DNA of 64,000 bases, from assembly GCF_002834295.1 (NCBI RefSeq), contig NZ_PISP01000006.1, positions 186,001-250,000 on the forward strand. The letters are read 5' to 3'. The translations under genes and the position numbers were made by a program. Positions 1 to 10,259 of the stretch are shown one piece after another (position 1 is the stretch's first letter; each line of letters starts with the position of its first letter). Origin of the DNA: Rhodohalobacter barkolensis (GTDB lineage: Bacteria > Bacteroidota > Rhodothermia > Balneolales > Balneolaceae). The notes below the pieces were generated by a model. That model saw only the letters and a program-made list of their open reading frames with translations. It was not told where the DNA came from and made no database searches.

Positions 1-864
1 TTTTCATAGGTGTCCGTGGGCGCGTGGTAGTGGGGATGATCCTCAACTCCAAAGTAGACAAACGGTATTCCTTTTGCGTGAAACGGCCCGTGATCGGACG
101 ACATCGTCCAGTCCTGCGGCCACTCATCAGAATCGTAACCAAACAGTACATTAATAGGGGCATCGGCAGTAGATTCTGCAATCATCGGTTTCAAAAATGG
201 ATAGTGGTAGGTGCCAACCGCGTAGAGTTCATTTTCAAAGTTATTGCTGATCATATCCATGTTTACATTCATCACTATCTGATCGAGCGGAACCACCGGA
301 TTATCAACAAAATAGCGCGCGCCGCCCAAACCCTGCTCCTCGGCATCCAGCGCGATAAAAATGATGCTGTTTTCCGGTTCTACATTTGTAAAGTGGCGAG
401 CTGCCGCCATCAAACCGCCGGTACCCGAGGCGTTGTCATCCGCGCCGTTGTAAATCTCATCTTCCCGTACTCCAAGGTGATCGTAGTGCGCCGTTACCAC
501 AATATATCGATCCGGATTCGTACTGCCTTCCACATAGGCGATCAGGTTCACCGCATCTACAAATTCCTCTTCAGATCTCGGACTCGAATGATCAAAAAGG
601 TGTCGGTAGCTGTCGCCAAACATTTTTAAGCCCAAATCTTCAAATCTCTCTTCGATATATTCCTGAGCCATTCGGTTACCTTCGGTATTGGTTTTGCGGC
701 CTTCCAGCTCGTCTGAGGCAAGGTACTCCAGATCAGCCAGAACCTGCTCTGTATCTACAATAGAATACGGTTCCGGTTCTTCTTCAATCTGATTACAAGC
801 TCCAAGAAATGCCAACAATAAAACAGGCAGTAAGTAGCGAAAATTTTGGTATGGTCTATTCATG
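1..864 (-). CDS. M28-family metallopeptidase lipoprotein, partial, with apparent 1-nt frameshift near its start
   Basis: This is a zinc aminopeptidase-type hydrolase of the M28 fold, probably lipid-anchored outside the cytoplasm. The reading frame is open from about 860 to the window edge and runs off it. It shows a lipobox (FLGAC, Cys near 797) and the M28 metal-ligand series in order: HYDHLG, ADDNASG, DAEEQG, NMDM and HYHAPTD. The only good start, the ATG at 864-862, is out of frame with all of this. Five A residues (840-844, plus strand) separate them, and four would give a normal signal peptide (MNRPYQNFRYLLPVLLLAF). Without that correction the in-frame upstream stop is at 863-861, and only ATT, CTG or TTG starts are available. 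I read this as a one-base indel or sequencing error rather than a dead gene, because the rest is intact. Family call is secure; the start is not. Confidence 0.85.
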
Positions 865-1041
865 ATTTTGATCCATTTTGTGATGTATTTTCTGATATGA
901 AAATAGGGTATTTTAACTAATATTAAGAAGGAGATTGCACTTGTAACTATATTTTGCATTGGCCGTACATTAATTCAGCATTAGAGCCTCCATTGAAAGG
1001 TTTGATCATTCAAGTTGCTCGCTTCACGAATTTCAATTGGT

Positions 1042-1740
1042 ATGAGTTCAAATAAGAATAATCTTAAAAACAGTCTGAGAAATTCAGAGCCCGATCCTCT
1101 GGACGACTATCTGGACCGTGCAGAAAAGCGAACTTCTATTAAGCAGGAAGAGCCTGAAATACCCAAGCCCCGAAAAAACTATTTTGGCATTATCGTATTA
1201 ATTGTAGTCGGGTTCTTTCTTTTGAGAGGTGTATCCGGCATCTCTTTTAATCCCATTTCCTCCATTTTTCAAACCGTAACCACCAGTCAGCCCAGCGAAG
1301 ATCTTTTAAACCGAATGAACAACAGAATGGTGGAGATGGGTTACGCCGGACTGAACCATGATGATCTCCGAGATCTTCGCAGCAAGGGAGTAACAGCCAC
1401 TTATATTTCAAATGTCCGGGCACTTGGGTTTACGGATTTAACATTAGATGAAGCCGTGAGCCTTGCACAAGCTGACGCATCCTCAGCGTTTATAGCGATG
1501 ATGATCGAATTGGGTTACGAGCCCACTGTGGAAGATTTGGTTAACCTCAGGAGCGCCGGAGTAACCGCATTCTATACCAGTAACATACATGACCTTGGCT
1601 ACCGTGATGTAACCATGGAGCAGCTCATCCGGATGCAGCGGATCGGTGTCACAACCGCTCTTATCGAACGTCTGCAGGAAGAGAACGGCGAAGACATCCC
1701 CCTGGAAGATATTATCCGATACCGGATTAGTAATCAGTAG
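1042..1740 (+). CDS. Membrane-anchored protein with GVT-type helical repeats, function unknown
   Basis: A 232-residue protein if the ATG at 1042 is used; a TTG at 1015 would add nine residues. It has an acidic, charged N-terminus, one hydrophobic segment at about residues 48-62, and a C-terminal half of near-repeats about 33 residues long. Each carries a pattern like GYxxLxxDDLxxLRxxGVT followed by aromatic-xSN-xxxLGF/Y-x-DLT/VT. Two clear copies and degenerate ones are visible (GVTATYISN, GVTAFYTSN, GVTTALIER). Repeats of this style are known in tails of BlaR1-like membrane proteins and anti-sigma-like proteins, where they are taken as protein-protein surfaces. No catalytic motif is visible. 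It is monocistronic, converging on ppdK across a shared terminator. Topology is probably N-in with the repeats outside, by inference only. Confidence 0.75.
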   Translation: MSSNKNNLKNSLRNSEPDPLDDYLDRAEKRTSIKQEEPEIPKPRKNYFGIIVLIVVGFFLLRGVSGISFNPISSIFQTVTTSQPSEDLLNRMNNRMVEMGYAGLNHDDLRDLRSKGVTATYISNVRALGFTDLTLDEAVSLAQADASSAFIAMMIELGYEPTVEDLVNLRSAGVTAFYTSNIHDLGYRDVTMEQLIRMQRIGVTTALIERLQEENGEDIPLEDIIRYRISNQ

Positions 1741-1775
1741 TGAATCTTTACTGCAGTTTCTCGAACAAGTACAAA

Positions 1776-1815
1776 AATCGACGGTCACTTTTAAAGTGAC
1801 CGTCGATTAGTTTTT
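1776..1815. terminator. Bidirectional intrinsic terminator
   Basis: A perfect 16-nt inverted repeat (1776-1791 and 1793-1808) around a single T lies between two convergent genes. It is followed on the plus strand by TTAGTTTTT. On the minus strand it is followed by five T residues (A tract at 1773-1777). It should end both the upstream plus-strand gene and the minus-strand ppdK transcript. Confidence 0.85.
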
Positions 1816-1818
1816 AAT

Positions 1819-4461
1819 TCATTCCAATGCAGCCTGAGCCGCAGCGAGCCTGGCCACCGGCACCCTGAATGGTGAACAGGAAACGTAGTTCAGTCCCTGC
1901 TTGTAGCAGAAAGCAACGCTTTTAGGGTCTCCTCCGTGCTCACCGCAAATTCCTACCTTTAGCTTTTCATTCTGCTCACGCCCTTTTTTCGTGGCAAGTT
2001 CTACCAGTTGTCCTACGCCTTCAATGTCCAAAACCTGGAAAGGGTCATTCTGTAAAATTCCCTCATCCAGATAGACCTTGAGAAACTTACCGGCATCATC
2101 ACGACTGTAGCCAAACGTCATCTGAGTAAGATCGTTGGTGCCAAATGAAAAGAACTCAGCTTCTTTAGCGATCTTTTCCGCGACCAAAGTGGCTCTTGGT
2201 ATTTCAATCATCGTACCCACCTTATATTCCACCGTTTCTTCCATCTCCTCAAATACCTCTTCAGCTACTTCATCTATTACCAGTTTCTGGCTATGAAATT
2301 CCTGAGGCGTTCCAATTAGCGGAACCATTATTTCCGGAAATACTTTCTTGCCTTCCATTTTTAGCTCAACTGCTGCTTCAATAATTGCACGGGTCTGCAT
2401 TTCTGTAATAGCAGGGTACGTAATACCTAACCTGCAGCCGCGGTGGCCAAGCATTGGATTGAATTCACTGAGTGATCTTACAATTTCTGAAAATTTTTGA
2501 TGATCAATTCCCAGTTCATCTGCTACCCGGGCAATTTCCTCTTTTTCATCCGGCAGGAATTCATGCAGGGGCGGATCTAGCAAGCGAATTGTAACCGGTA
2601 GTCCGTCCATCACTTCAAAAATTTCTTTGAAGTCTTTCTTCTGATACGGTAGCAGAGTCATTAACGCGTCCCGACGCTCATCGTCTGTTTCCGAAATAAT
2701 CATTCGTCTCATCGCTTTAATTCGATCTTCACCGAAAAACATATGCTCTGTCCGGCAAAGGCCAATTCCCTCGGCACCGAATTCACGAGCCCGGGCTGAA
2801 TCTTCAGGGCTATCAGCATTAGTTCTCACACCCATATCCCGGTATTCATCAACCCAGTTCATAAACGTGTAGTAGTCGTCATCCATCTCAGGTTTAACGA
2901 CCTCTTTTTTTCCTTCAATCACGGTTCCACGAGTACCGTCAATAGAAATCCAGTCCCCCTCTTTTATGGTTTTGGTACCATTGGTAAACTGTTTCTTCTT
3001 GTAGTTTATCACGATATCCCCGCAACCTGCCACACACGGTTTGCCCCATCCCCGGGCCACAACGGCAGCGTGACTGGTCATTCCACCTCTGGATGTCAGA
3101 ATTCCTTCTGCGGCAGACATTCCCCCTACATCTTCGGGGCTGGTTTCTATTCTAACCAGTATGACCGGATTTTCCTCGGAGGCAGTCTCTTCTGCCTTTT
3201 CTGAACTGAATACAACTCGGCCAACCGCAGCACCGGGTGAGGCAGGAAGACCGGTGCCCAAAATTTTACTTTTATCAACGGAATCAACATCAATTTGTGG
3301 ATGAAGTAGCTGATCTAAATGAGTGGGTTCTACCAGCGACTTAACAGCTTTACGGTTGTCGATCTTACCTTCATCAACCATATCTACAGCAATTTTTACA
3401 GCTGCTTTCCCCGTTCGCTTCCCATTCCTGGTTTGCAGGATGTAGAGAGTTCCTTTCTGAATGGTAAACTCAATATCCTGCATGTTTCCATAATGCATTT
3501 CAAGACGATTGCAGTGTTCCTGCAGTTCGTCAAAAGCTTCAGGCATGGTGTTTTTAAGTTCAGTGACATCTTTAGGGGTACGGATTCCCGCAACTACATC
3601 TTCCCCTTGTGCATTTATTAAAAATTCTCCATACAGCTTATTTTCTCCGGTTGATGGATTTCTGGTAAAACATACACCGGTTGCACAATCGTTACCCATG
3701 TTGCCAAATACCATTGCCTGCACGTTAACGGCCGTTCCCAACAAACCCTCTATCTGGTTAATTTTACGATACTTCACAGCCCTGTCACTATCCCAGGAAC
3801 TAAATACCGCGTTAATGGCAAACTCAAGCTGCTCAAAAGGGTCGTTGGGAAACATATGTCCGGTGGCTTTCCGGTATACAGCTTTATACCGCTCAACAAG
3901 TTCTTTTAAATCTTCCGTATCAAGACCAGTATCCTCCTCAACTCCTTTTTCATCTTTGAGTTTTTCAATAGCTCTTTCAAACTTTTCATGAGCTATTCCC
4001 ATTACCACGCCACCAAACATATCGATGAATCTCCGGTAACTGTCGTAAGCAAAACGCTCGTTATCCGTATGACGGGATAGCGCTTCCACACTTTTATCGT
4101 TTAATCCTAAATTGAGCACCGTATCCATCATGCCCGGCATTGAGGTAGCCGCACCCGATCGAACCGAAAGCAGCAACGGATGCTCCGAGTCCCCGAGATG
4201 TGTTCCCATAATCTCTTCGATAAACTTCACACCTCTTTTTATCTGCTTTTTTAAACCCCTGGGCCATTTACCATCATGTGTAGAATAATAGTGGCAGGCT
4301 TCTGTAGAAATGGTAAATCCGGCCGGAACCGGTAACCCTATGCTAGACATCTCCGCTAAGTTTGCCCCCTTTCCACCCAGTAACTGTTTCATTGAGCGGT
4401 CCCCATCCGCACTTCCTGATCCAAATGTATAGATTTGTGCTCCTTTTGCCTCTACTTCCAT
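1819..4461 (-). CDS. ppdK: Pyruvate, phosphate dikinase
   Basis: Interconverts pyruvate + ATP + Pi and phosphoenolpyruvate + AMP + PPi in the cytosol, and so links lower glycolysis to gluconeogenesis. At 880 residues it is full length. The N-terminal nucleotide-binding domain starts with the [10 protein letters not shown] motif (about residue 29). The phosphohistidine swivel domain has [15 protein letters not shown] with catalytic His464. The C-terminal PEP-binding barrel ends with [10 protein letters not shown], in which Cys839 is the usual acid/base. The start is supported by a strong GGAGG (4467-4471) a few bases before the ATG. Terminated by the hairpin at 1776-1808. Placement next to a glycerol catabolic locus fits a role in PEP regeneration, but the two units are separated by yfcC and transcribed independently. 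Confidence 0.96.
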   Translation of the reverse strand: MEVEAKGAQIYTFGSGSADGDRSMKQLLGGKGANLAEMSSIGLPVPAGFTISTEACHYYSTHDGKWPRGLKKQIKRGVKFIEEIMGTHLGDSEHPLLLSVRSGAATSMPGMMDTVLNLGLNDKSVEALSRHTDNERFAYDSYRRFIDMFGGVVMGIAHEKFERAIEKLKDEKGVEEDTGLDTEDLKELVERYKAVYRKATGHMFPNDPFEQLEFAINAVFSSWDSDRAVKYRKINQIEGLLGTAVNVQAMVFGNMGNDCATGVCFTRNPSTGENKLYGEFLINAQGEDVVAGIRTPKDVTELKNTMPEAFDELQEHCNRLEMHYGNMQDIEFTIQKGTLYILQTRNGKRTGKAAVKIAVDMVDEGKIDNRKAVKSLVEPTHLDQLLHPQIDVDSVDKSKILGTGLPASPGAAVGRVVFSSEKAEETASEENPVILVRIETSPEDVGGMSAAEGILTSRGGMTSHAAVVARGWGKPCVAGCGDIVINYKKKQFTNGTKTIKEGDWISIDGTRGTVIEGKKEVVKPEMDDDYYTFMNWVDEYRDMGVRTNADSPEDSARAREFGAEGIGLCRTEHMFFGEDRIKAMRRMIISETDDERRDALMTLLPYQKKDFKEIFEVMDGLPVTIRLLDPPLHEFLPDEKEEIARVADELGIDHQKFSEIVRSLSEFNPMLGHRGCRLGITYPAITEMQTRAIIEAAVELKMEGKKVFPEIMVPLIGTPQEFHSQKLVIDEVAEEVFEEMEETVEYKVGTMIEIPRATLVAEKIAKEAEFFSFGTNDLTQMTFGYSRDDAGKFLKVYLDEGILQNDPFQVLDIEGVGQLVELATKKGREQNEKLKVGICGEHGGDPKSVAFCYKQGLNYVSCSPFRVPVARLAAAQAALE

Positions 4462-4682
4462 GTAATCCTCCGATTGTTATGTTTACTAGATATGCGTCCC
4501 TTTTCTTTCTATCTATATTACATAAAATTTTCTACCTATCAATCAACTTACAGTGTAAATATGTGGAATATGTGAACACCACTCTGATTGAAAGTACCGG
4601 CTGCAACTCTTTTTGGTTAGCTCTCTCGGGCTGACTATTTTCCTGTTGATCAACTTAATTTTGAATCTTTGATTCTCTCTGC

Positions 4683-6056
4683 ATGAAATTTAAAATGCCT
4701 CACACGCTAACGCTGCTTTTCTTTTTGATGGTAGCAGCATTAGTTGCTACGTGGATAATACCCCAGGGACAGTTCGACACTCAAATTGTAAACGACCGTG
4801 AGGTTGTTATTCCTGGTACTTTTCAAACTGCTGAGGACGGAGAGTTTTTAGGCCCCATTACTCTATTCACCGCAATACCGCGGGCTTTTGCAGCTGCACA
4901 GGATATTATCTTTTTCCTCTTCATCATTGGCGGTGTTCTGGCGGTGATCCGTAAAACCGGTGCTATTGATGCACTTCTTGGGCGTTTACTCGAACGCCTG
5001 GGTGGGCGACCGGGTACCTTAATCTTCATCACTGTATTTGTTTTTGCCCTGGCATCCAGCGCAATGGGCGCTTCGGCAGAGTATATTCCGTTTGTTCTCA
5101 TTCTGGCAGCCCTTTGCCGAACCATGAATATGGATACAATGACGGCCGTTGGAATTATTGTGGCAGGGTATGGCATTGGTTATGGTGCAGCAGCATTTAA
5201 TCAATACACAGTTGTAGTGGCACAAGGAGTTGCTGACCTTCCTACTTACTCCGGATGGCAGGTTCGTATGGGCATACTTCTGCCTTTTGTGATGATAGGC
5301 GCCCACCATGTTTACAGTTATTCACGAAAGGTTCAAAATGATCCGAATAAAAGTTTGATGACAGGAGTTGCACCGCCTGAATCAGGTGCCTCACCAAAGG
5401 AATATCCAAAACTTTCCACATCGCACGTTGCTATTCTTTTTTCATTTATACTGGCCCTGGGTATTGCGGTTTGGGGTATCGCCACCCGTGGATGGTACCT
5501 CACTGAACTTGGAGCTGCTTTTGTGATTCTTGGAGTAGTAACGGCAATTATTGGAAAAATCGGGCCGAGCCTGATGGCTCAGGAGTTTGTAAAAGGAGCC
5601 AAGGATCTAACCGAAACAGCACTGCTTGTAGGTGTTGCCCGAGGAATTGCCTTGATCATGGAAGATGGTGAAATTCTTCACACGATTGTAAACGCACTGT
5701 CTGTCCCCCTCTCAAGTGTAGGACCCGAGCTTTCTGCAGTTGGAATGATGATTATGCAGACCATTCTGAATCTGTTCGTCCCTTCAGGGAGCGGGCAGGC
5801 TTTTGTAACCATGCCTTTGATGGCACCGCTGAGCGATCTGCTCGGAGTATCCCGACAGATTGCCGTTCAGGCATTTCTGTTTGGCGATGGTTTTGCAAAT
5901 ATGATTGTGCCTACCAATGCTGTATTGATGGGAATTCTTGGGATGGCCGGTGTTCCTTACGATCGCTGGTTCCGTTTCTGCCTTCCGCTGCTTGGCAAGC
6001 TGCTCGCGTTTGCCGCAGTCTGCATGGTGGCTATGGTGATGTTAGGTTACTCTTGA
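4683..6056 (+). CDS. yfcC: YfcC-family (DcuC-like) carrier
   Basis: A 457-residue inner-membrane carrier with about 11-12 hydrophobic segments. It matches the C4-dicarboxylate anaerobic carrier/YfcC family: an N-terminal PHTLTLLFFLMVAALVATWIIP-like segment, a re-entrant-like SSAMGASAEYIPF region, and a mirrored NLFVPSGSGQAFVTMPLMAP region in the second half, typical of two inverted repeats. Substrates of YfcC proteins are poorly known; di- or tricarboxylates, amino acids or basic peptides have been proposed for relatives. It starts 221 bp from ppdK on the opposite strand. A TAATTTTG box (4656-4663) just upstream would fit a -7 element, with no good -33 match. Its stop codon abuts the stop of glpR with no bases between them. 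Confidence 0.88.
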   Translation: MKFKMPHTLTLLFFLMVAALVATWIIPQGQFDTQIVNDREVVIPGTFQTAEDGEFLGPITLFTAIPRAFAAAQDIIFFLFIIGGVLAVIRKTGAIDALLGRLLERLGGRPGTLIFITVFVFALASSAMGASAEYIPFVLILAALCRTMNMDTMTAVGIIVAGYGIGYGAAAFNQYTVVVAQGVADLPTYSGWQVRMGILLPFVMIGAHHVYSYSRKVQNDPNKSLMTGVAPPESGASPKEYPKLSTSHVAILFSFILALGIAVWGIATRGWYLTELGAAFVILGVVTAIIGKIGPSLMAQEFVKGAKDLTETALLVGVARGIALIMEDGEILHTIVNALSVPLSSVGPELSAVGMMIMQTILNLFVPSGSGQAFVTMPLMAPLSDLLGVSRQIAVQAFLFGDGFANMIVPTNAVLMGILGMAGVPYDRWFRFCLPLLGKLLAFAAVCMVAMVMLGYS

Positions 6057-6827
6057 TCAGTCTACCTTTGCCACCGTCACACGGATGCCTTTTTTTTCAA
6101 GATCATTGATGATGGATGACGGTGTGCCTTCATCGGTAATGATGTGCTGTATCCTGTCGATCGTACAAATTCGTCCAAATCCACGTTTTCCAAATTTTGT
6201 ATGATCTGCCAGTACCACCGTGTATTGAGAAATATCTATAAACTTCTGATTGAGGCTGGCCTCCATCAAGTTTGTTGTTGTTAGCCCATATTCCAGATCC
6301 ACCCCATCCACTCCAAGAAATAGTATTCCACATGTGATACTGCTTAAAAAGTGTTCTGCATAAGGTCCCACAACCGAGTTGGAACTTGGCCGTAGCTGCC
6401 CGCCGAGCTGTGTAATATCAATATTATCTCTTCCAGAAAGCATCAGTGAAACATCAAGAGAAGACGTAATCACATTAAGACGATTTGTAGAATAGATTTC
6501 CCCGGCTAATGCAGATACAGTTGTACCCGATGCCAGGATAATTGAATCATTATCGCCTATCAGTTTTACAGCTTCCTTCGCAATAGATTCTTTCTCTTTA
6601 GCCTGAACCTTCGCTTTTTCCGAAACCGGCCGGTCGCTGGTGTATGGATTTGATACCGTTGCCCCTCCGTGAGTCCTGAATAGCAGATTCTTGTCCTCCA
6701 ATAGGCGTAGATCTTTACGGATCGTTACTTCAGAAACGGAAAGTTCATCACTCAACTCTTGAACGTTAACCCTTCCTTCCTCTTTCAGTTTATTTAAAAT
6801 TATTTCGTGGCGTTCTGAAATATTCAT
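6057..6827 (-). CDS. glpR: DeoR/GlpR-family transcriptional regulator, probable glycerol regulon repressor
   Basis: A 256-residue protein with an N-terminal DeoR winged helix-turn-helix (residues about 5-57, including RVNVQELSDELSVSEVTIRKDL and RTHGGA). The C-terminal sugar-phosphate sensor domain contains ASGTTVSALA, LGVDGVD and ADHTKFGKRGF. Proteins of this type bind a phosphorylated sugar or polyol as inducer. Divergence from glpD across 243 bp argues that the ligand is glycerol 3-phosphate and the target is the glp operon. That is inference from context, since DeoR members are not separable by eye. A promoter candidate lies at 6849-6879. The gene is tail to tail with yfcC. Confidence 0.85.
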   Translation of the reverse strand: MNISERHEIILNKLKEEGRVNVQELSDELSVSEVTIRKDLRLLEDKNLLFRTHGGATVSNPYTSDRPVSEKAKVQAKEKESIAKEAVKLIGDNDSIILASGTTVSALAGEIYSTNRLNVITSSLDVSLMLSGRDNIDITQLGGQLRPSSNSVVGPYAEHFLSSITCGILFLGVDGVDLEYGLTTTNLMEASLNQKFIDISQYTVVLADHTKFGKRGFGRICTIDRIQHIITDEGTPSSIINDLEKKGIRVTVAKVD

Positions 6828-6848
6828 TTTACGCTTTCATTTTTTGTT

Positions 6849-6879
6849 TTAAGATACAAACTGGACTTTTTTTCACAAA
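6849..6879 (-). promoter_or_regulatory. Candidate promoter of the glpR-type gene
   Basis: On the minus strand, TTTG (6879-6876) is followed after exactly 19 nt by TATCTTAA (6856-6849). It compares with the Bacteroidota housekeeping consensus TTTG-N19-21-TAnnTTTG, with two mismatches in the -7 box. The start codon follows 21 nt downstream. Confidence 0.4.
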
Positions 6880-6981
6880 ATTCTACTCAAATCGAAACAA
6901 TATGAAATACCTGAACCTCAATAACTAAGACCGTATTTTATCAACCATAGCTTAAAAGCCCAAATACATGCAATATGAATA

Positions 6982-7015
6982 TTTGAGAGTTTCATTTGAG
7001 TTTCATTTACTTTTG
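6982..7015 (+). promoter_or_regulatory. Candidate promoter of the glpD-glpK-glpF operon
   Basis: TACTTTTG (7008-7015) matches the TAnnTTTG -7 consensus exactly. A TTTG at 6982-6985 lies 22 nt upstream, slightly longer than the usual 19-21. The glpD ATG at 7071 is 55 nt downstream. The 243-bp divergent region up to glpR is where GlpR operators would be expected; I could not define an operator by eye. Confidence 0.45.
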
Positions 7016-7070
7016 TTTTATAATATTACCAGAGCATAACGAAACATTTAGTTCATTAACCCATACAATT

Positions 7071-8660
7071 ATGAACAGAGCTGAAAAAATTACTAAAATA
7101 GAGAAGAATCCTGAAAAGGTTTGGGATGTGATCATCATCGGAGGAGGAGCTACAGGATTAGGTGTTGCTTTGGATGCTGTATCAAGAGGACTCAATACGC
7201 TGCTGGTAGAACAGTCTGATTTTACGAAAGGAACATCCAGCAGAAGCACCAAGCTTGTACACGGGGGGGTTCGGTATTTAGCCCAGGGTAATATCGATTT
7301 GGTAAGAGAAGCGCTTCGGGAGAGAGGACTGCTTCAAAAGAACGCGCCTCATCTTGTGCAGAACGAAGTCTTTGTAATTCCGAACTACACACGATTCAAC
7401 AAGCTTTTCTACACCGTCGGATTAAAGATGTATGATCTGCTATCCGGCAAGCTGAGTCTTGGTAAATCAAAGGGAATCTCTAAAAAACAGACAATTTCCA
7501 GAATTCCGACCATCAATCAAAAAGGTTTAAAAGGCGGAGTTGTTTACCACGACGGCCAGTTTGACGATTCACGCCTTGCTATCAATGTAGCTCAAACAGC
7601 TATTGAACAGGGCGCGGATGTATTCAACTACTTTGAAGTGAACGGACTTCTGAAAAACGGTGAAGAAATAACCGGAGTCAAGGCTATTGATAAGGAGAGT
7701 GGCAAAGAGTACAATTTCAAAGGGAAAGCGGTAATAAATGCAACCGGTGTATTTGTGGATGAGATCATGGAGATGGATCAGCCCGATCACAAAAAGACTA
7801 TTCGTCCCAGCCAGGGAGTTCACCTTGTTTTGGATAAAGAATTTATGCCGGGCAAAGATGCCATAATGATTCCTAAAACTGACGACGGCCGGGTTCTGTT
7901 TGCCGTTCCATGGCACGATAAAGTTGTAGTTGGAACAACGGATACTCCCCTGGACGAGCACAGTCTGGAACCAACCGCCCTCGAAGAAGAGATTGAATTT
8001 ATACTTACCACCGCCAAAAAATATCTGAGTAAAGCTCCTACACGCAAAGATGTGAAAAGTGTGTTTGCGGGCTTGCGACCCCTCGCGGCTCCCAAAGGAG
8101 ATTCCGACAAAACAAAGGAGATCTCCAGAAGCCACAAAATAATCGTTTCTGAATCAGGACTGATTACCATTACAGGCGGCAAGTGGACCACTTTCAGGAA
8201 GATGGGAGAAGATACAGTTGATAAAGCTGTGAAAGTCCGTCAACTGAAAGGAAATGAAAGCCGGACAGAAGAGATGCAAATTCATGGATACGTAGAAAAT
8301 GTTGACTTCCGGGATCCACTCTACTTTTACGGATCAGACAAAGCAGGTATAGAATCCCTTTTCGAAGAAAATCCGGACTGGAGCAAACCCATTCACGAAA
8401 ATTATCCATATTTAAAAGCTCAGGTCATCTGGGCTGTACGACACGAAATGGCCCGAACCGTGGAAGACTTTCTTGCACGAAGAGTACGGGTACTGTTTTT
8501 AGATGCACGCGCTGCCATTGAGATGGCCGAAACGGTAGCCGGCTTAATGCAACGGGAGTTTGGCAAAGACGACTCCTGGGCTAAAGAACAGACCGAATCT
8601 TTCATTGAACTTGCCAATCGCTACTTATTGGAAGAGTACAAACCAGCACAAACAATTTAA
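7071..8660 (+). CDS. glpD: Aerobic glycerol-3-phosphate dehydrogenase (FAD)
   Basis: Oxidises glycerol 3-phosphate to dihydroxyacetone phosphate at the inner face of the cytoplasmic membrane, passing electrons to quinone. A 529-residue protein from the ATG at 7071; the frame is open upstream to a TTG at 6996, but the family N-terminus begins near the FAD fold. The dinucleotide-binding motif DVIIIGGGATGLG sits at residues 19-31, followed by RSTKLVHGGVRYL, the substrate-site ATGVFVD region, FAGLRPL and ITGGKWTTFRKM. The C-terminal domain (about 400-529) is the usual DAO_C cap. First gene of the glp operon, 24 bp before glpK. Confidence 0.96.
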   Translation: MNRAEKITKIEKNPEKVWDVIIIGGGATGLGVALDAVSRGLNTLLVEQSDFTKGTSSRSTKLVHGGVRYLAQGNIDLVREALRERGLLQKNAPHLVQNEVFVIPNYTRFNKLFYTVGLKMYDLLSGKLSLGKSKGISKKQTISRIPTINQKGLKGGVVYHDGQFDDSRLAINVAQTAIEQGADVFNYFEVNGLLKNGEEITGVKAIDKESGKEYNFKGKAVINATGVFVDEIMEMDQPDHKKTIRPSQGVHLVLDKEFMPGKDAIMIPKTDDGRVLFAVPWHDKVVVGTTDTPLDEHSLEPTALEEEIEFILTTAKKYLSKAPTRKDVKSVFAGLRPLAAPKGDSDKTKEISRSHKIIVSESGLITITGGKWTTFRKMGEDTVDKAVKVRQLKGNESRTEEMQIHGYVENVDFRDPLYFYGSDKAGIESLFEENPDWSKPIHENYPYLKAQVIWAVRHEMARTVEDFLARRVRVLFLDARAAIEMAETVAGLMQREFGKDDSWAKEQTESFIELANRYLLEEYKPAQTI

Positions 8661-8684
8661 CCAATAACCAATACAACAGAACCC

Positions 8685-10181
8685 ATGGAACAATACATCT
8701 TATCACTGGATCAGGGGACTACAAGCTCCCGCGCAATCGTCTTTAACAAGCAAGGCGCTATCGTATCAACGGCTCAAAAAGAGTTCAGACAAATTTATCC
8801 CAAGCCGGGCTGGGTAGAGCATGACGCTCAGGAAATATGGTCAACTCAGGCGGGTACTGCAGCCGAGGCGGTCGCTTCTGCCGGCATTAACGGAAAAGCG
8901 CTTTCAGGTATCGGAATCACCAATCAGCGGGAAACTACAGTGGTTTGGGACAGAGAATCCGGCCAGCCGGTTTACAACGCCATTGTATGGCAGGATCGCC
9001 GAACATCAGACTATTGTGATCAGCTAAAAGAAGATGGACATGCTGAAATGATTCAGGATAAAACCGGACTCGTTATCGATGCCTATTTCTCCGGCACAAA
9101 AGTGAAATGGATTCTGGACAATGTTGAGGGAGCCCGGGAAAAAGCAGAAAATGGAGAATTGGCATTCGGTACGATCGACTCGTGGCTGATCTGGAATTTT
9201 ACACAGGGCGAACTGCACATCACTGATGTAACAAATGCTTCCCGAACACTGCTATTCAATATCAACACCATGGATTGGGATGATGAAATTCTTGAACTGA
9301 TGGACATCCCTAAAAGCATGCTGCCGGAGGTAAGACAGTCGAGTGAAGTATATGGAAATACAAAGACCACTCTGTTTGCGAGTAAGGTGCCGATTGCAGG
9401 GATAGCCGGAGATCAGCAGTCTGCCCTGTTCGGACAGATGTGTACAGAAAAAGGCATGGTGAAAAACACATACGGCACGGGTTGCTTTATGCTGATGAAT
9501 ATTGGCGACAAACCGATTAAATCAGAAAATAACCTGCTTACCACCGTTGCCTGGAAAGTGAACGGCAAAACAACGTATGCACTGGAAGGATCCGTATTTA
9601 TTGCAGGAGCCGTAGTTCAGTGGCTGCGTGATGAGATGAGCATTATCCAGGAATCGAAGGATATCGAATATTTTGCCGGAAAAGTTGAGGACTCCGACGG
9701 TGTTTACCTCGTGCCCGCTTTTGCCGGGCTTGGCGCTCCTTATTGGAATCAACATGCGCGGGGTACTATGGTTGGAATTACCCGTGGAACCAACCGTGCC
9801 CACATTGCACGAGCAGCCCAGGATTCCATTGCCTACCAGGTAACCGATCTGCTAACCGCCATGAATGCCGACTCAGGCATTGATATCAAAGAACTTCGGG
9901 TGGATGGCGGTGCAACTGTAAACAACACCTTAATGCAGTTCCAGAGTGACCTGTTGGAAGTACCGGTTATTCGACCAAAAATCACCGAAACAACGGCATT
10001 GGGCGCGGCATATCTCGCCGGACTTGCCGTTGGATACTGGGATGATATTGAGGAGATCCGTCAACAGTGGCAAGTTGATGAAAAGTTTGAACCAAAAATG
10101 GATCAAGCCAAAGTTAAGGAACTGACCAACGGTTGGAAACGAGCTGTGAAAGCGGCCATCGCATGGGCTGACAATAAATAA
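8685..10181 (+). CDS. glpK: Glycerol kinase
   Basis: Phosphorylates glycerol to sn-glycerol 3-phosphate with ATP, trapping it in the cytosol. A 498-residue FGGY-family kinase of normal length. The phosphate-1 loop LDQGTTSSR is at residues 8-16, followed by [14 protein letters not shown], the substrate-proximal AIVWQDRRT, and the [24 protein letters not shown] and [12 protein letters not shown] motifs. The C-terminal signature [17 protein letters not shown] is intact. It lies between glpD and glpF, and the order glpD-glpK-glpF makes a complete uptake and oxidation module. Confidence 0.97.
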   Translation: MEQYILSLDQGTTSSRAIVFNKQGAIVSTAQKEFRQIYPKPGWVEHDAQEIWSTQAGTAAEAVASAGINGKALSGIGITNQRETTVVWDRESGQPVYNAIVWQDRRTSDYCDQLKEDGHAEMIQDKTGLVIDAYFSGTKVKWILDNVEGAREKAENGELAFGTIDSWLIWNFTQGELHITDVTNASRTLLFNINTMDWDDEILELMDIPKSMLPEVRQSSEVYGNTKTTLFASKVPIAGIAGDQQSALFGQMCTEKGMVKNTYGTGCFMLMNIGDKPIKSENNLLTTVAWKVNGKTTYALEGSVFIAGAVVQWLRDEMSIIQESKDIEYFAGKVEDSDGVYLVPAFAGLGAPYWNQHARGTMVGITRGTNRAHIARAAQDSIAYQVTDLLTAMNADSGIDIKELRVDGGATVNNTLMQFQSDLLEVPVIRPKITETTALGAAYLAGLAVGYWDDIEEIRQQWQVDEKFEPKMDQAKVKELTNGWKRAVKAAIAWADNK

Positions 10182-10192
10182 GTAACCACAAA

Positions 10193-10218
10193 GCAGCAGG
10201 TAAAAAAATGCCTGCTGC
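10193..10218 (+). other. Intercistronic hairpin between glpK and glpF
   Basis: GCAGCAGG (10193-10200) and CCTGCTGC (10211-10218) form a perfect 8-bp stem around an A-rich 10-nt loop. No T tract follows, so it is not a standard terminator. It may protect or process the mRNA and set relative glpK and glpF levels. Confidence 0.55.
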
Positions 10219-10259
10219 ACACTATTAAAACTAAGATTAACTAAACGGAGAAGTTTATT

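Noticed and set aside
24-629. Plus-strand open frame over the M28 peptidase
   Set aside because: It is antisense to a frame carrying the lipobox and all five M28 metal-ligand motifs, and its own protein shows no family pattern.
6996-7070. N-terminal extension of glpD
   Set aside because: Starts at a TTG and overlaps the promoter-like boxes. The flavin fold begins soon after the ATG at 7071.
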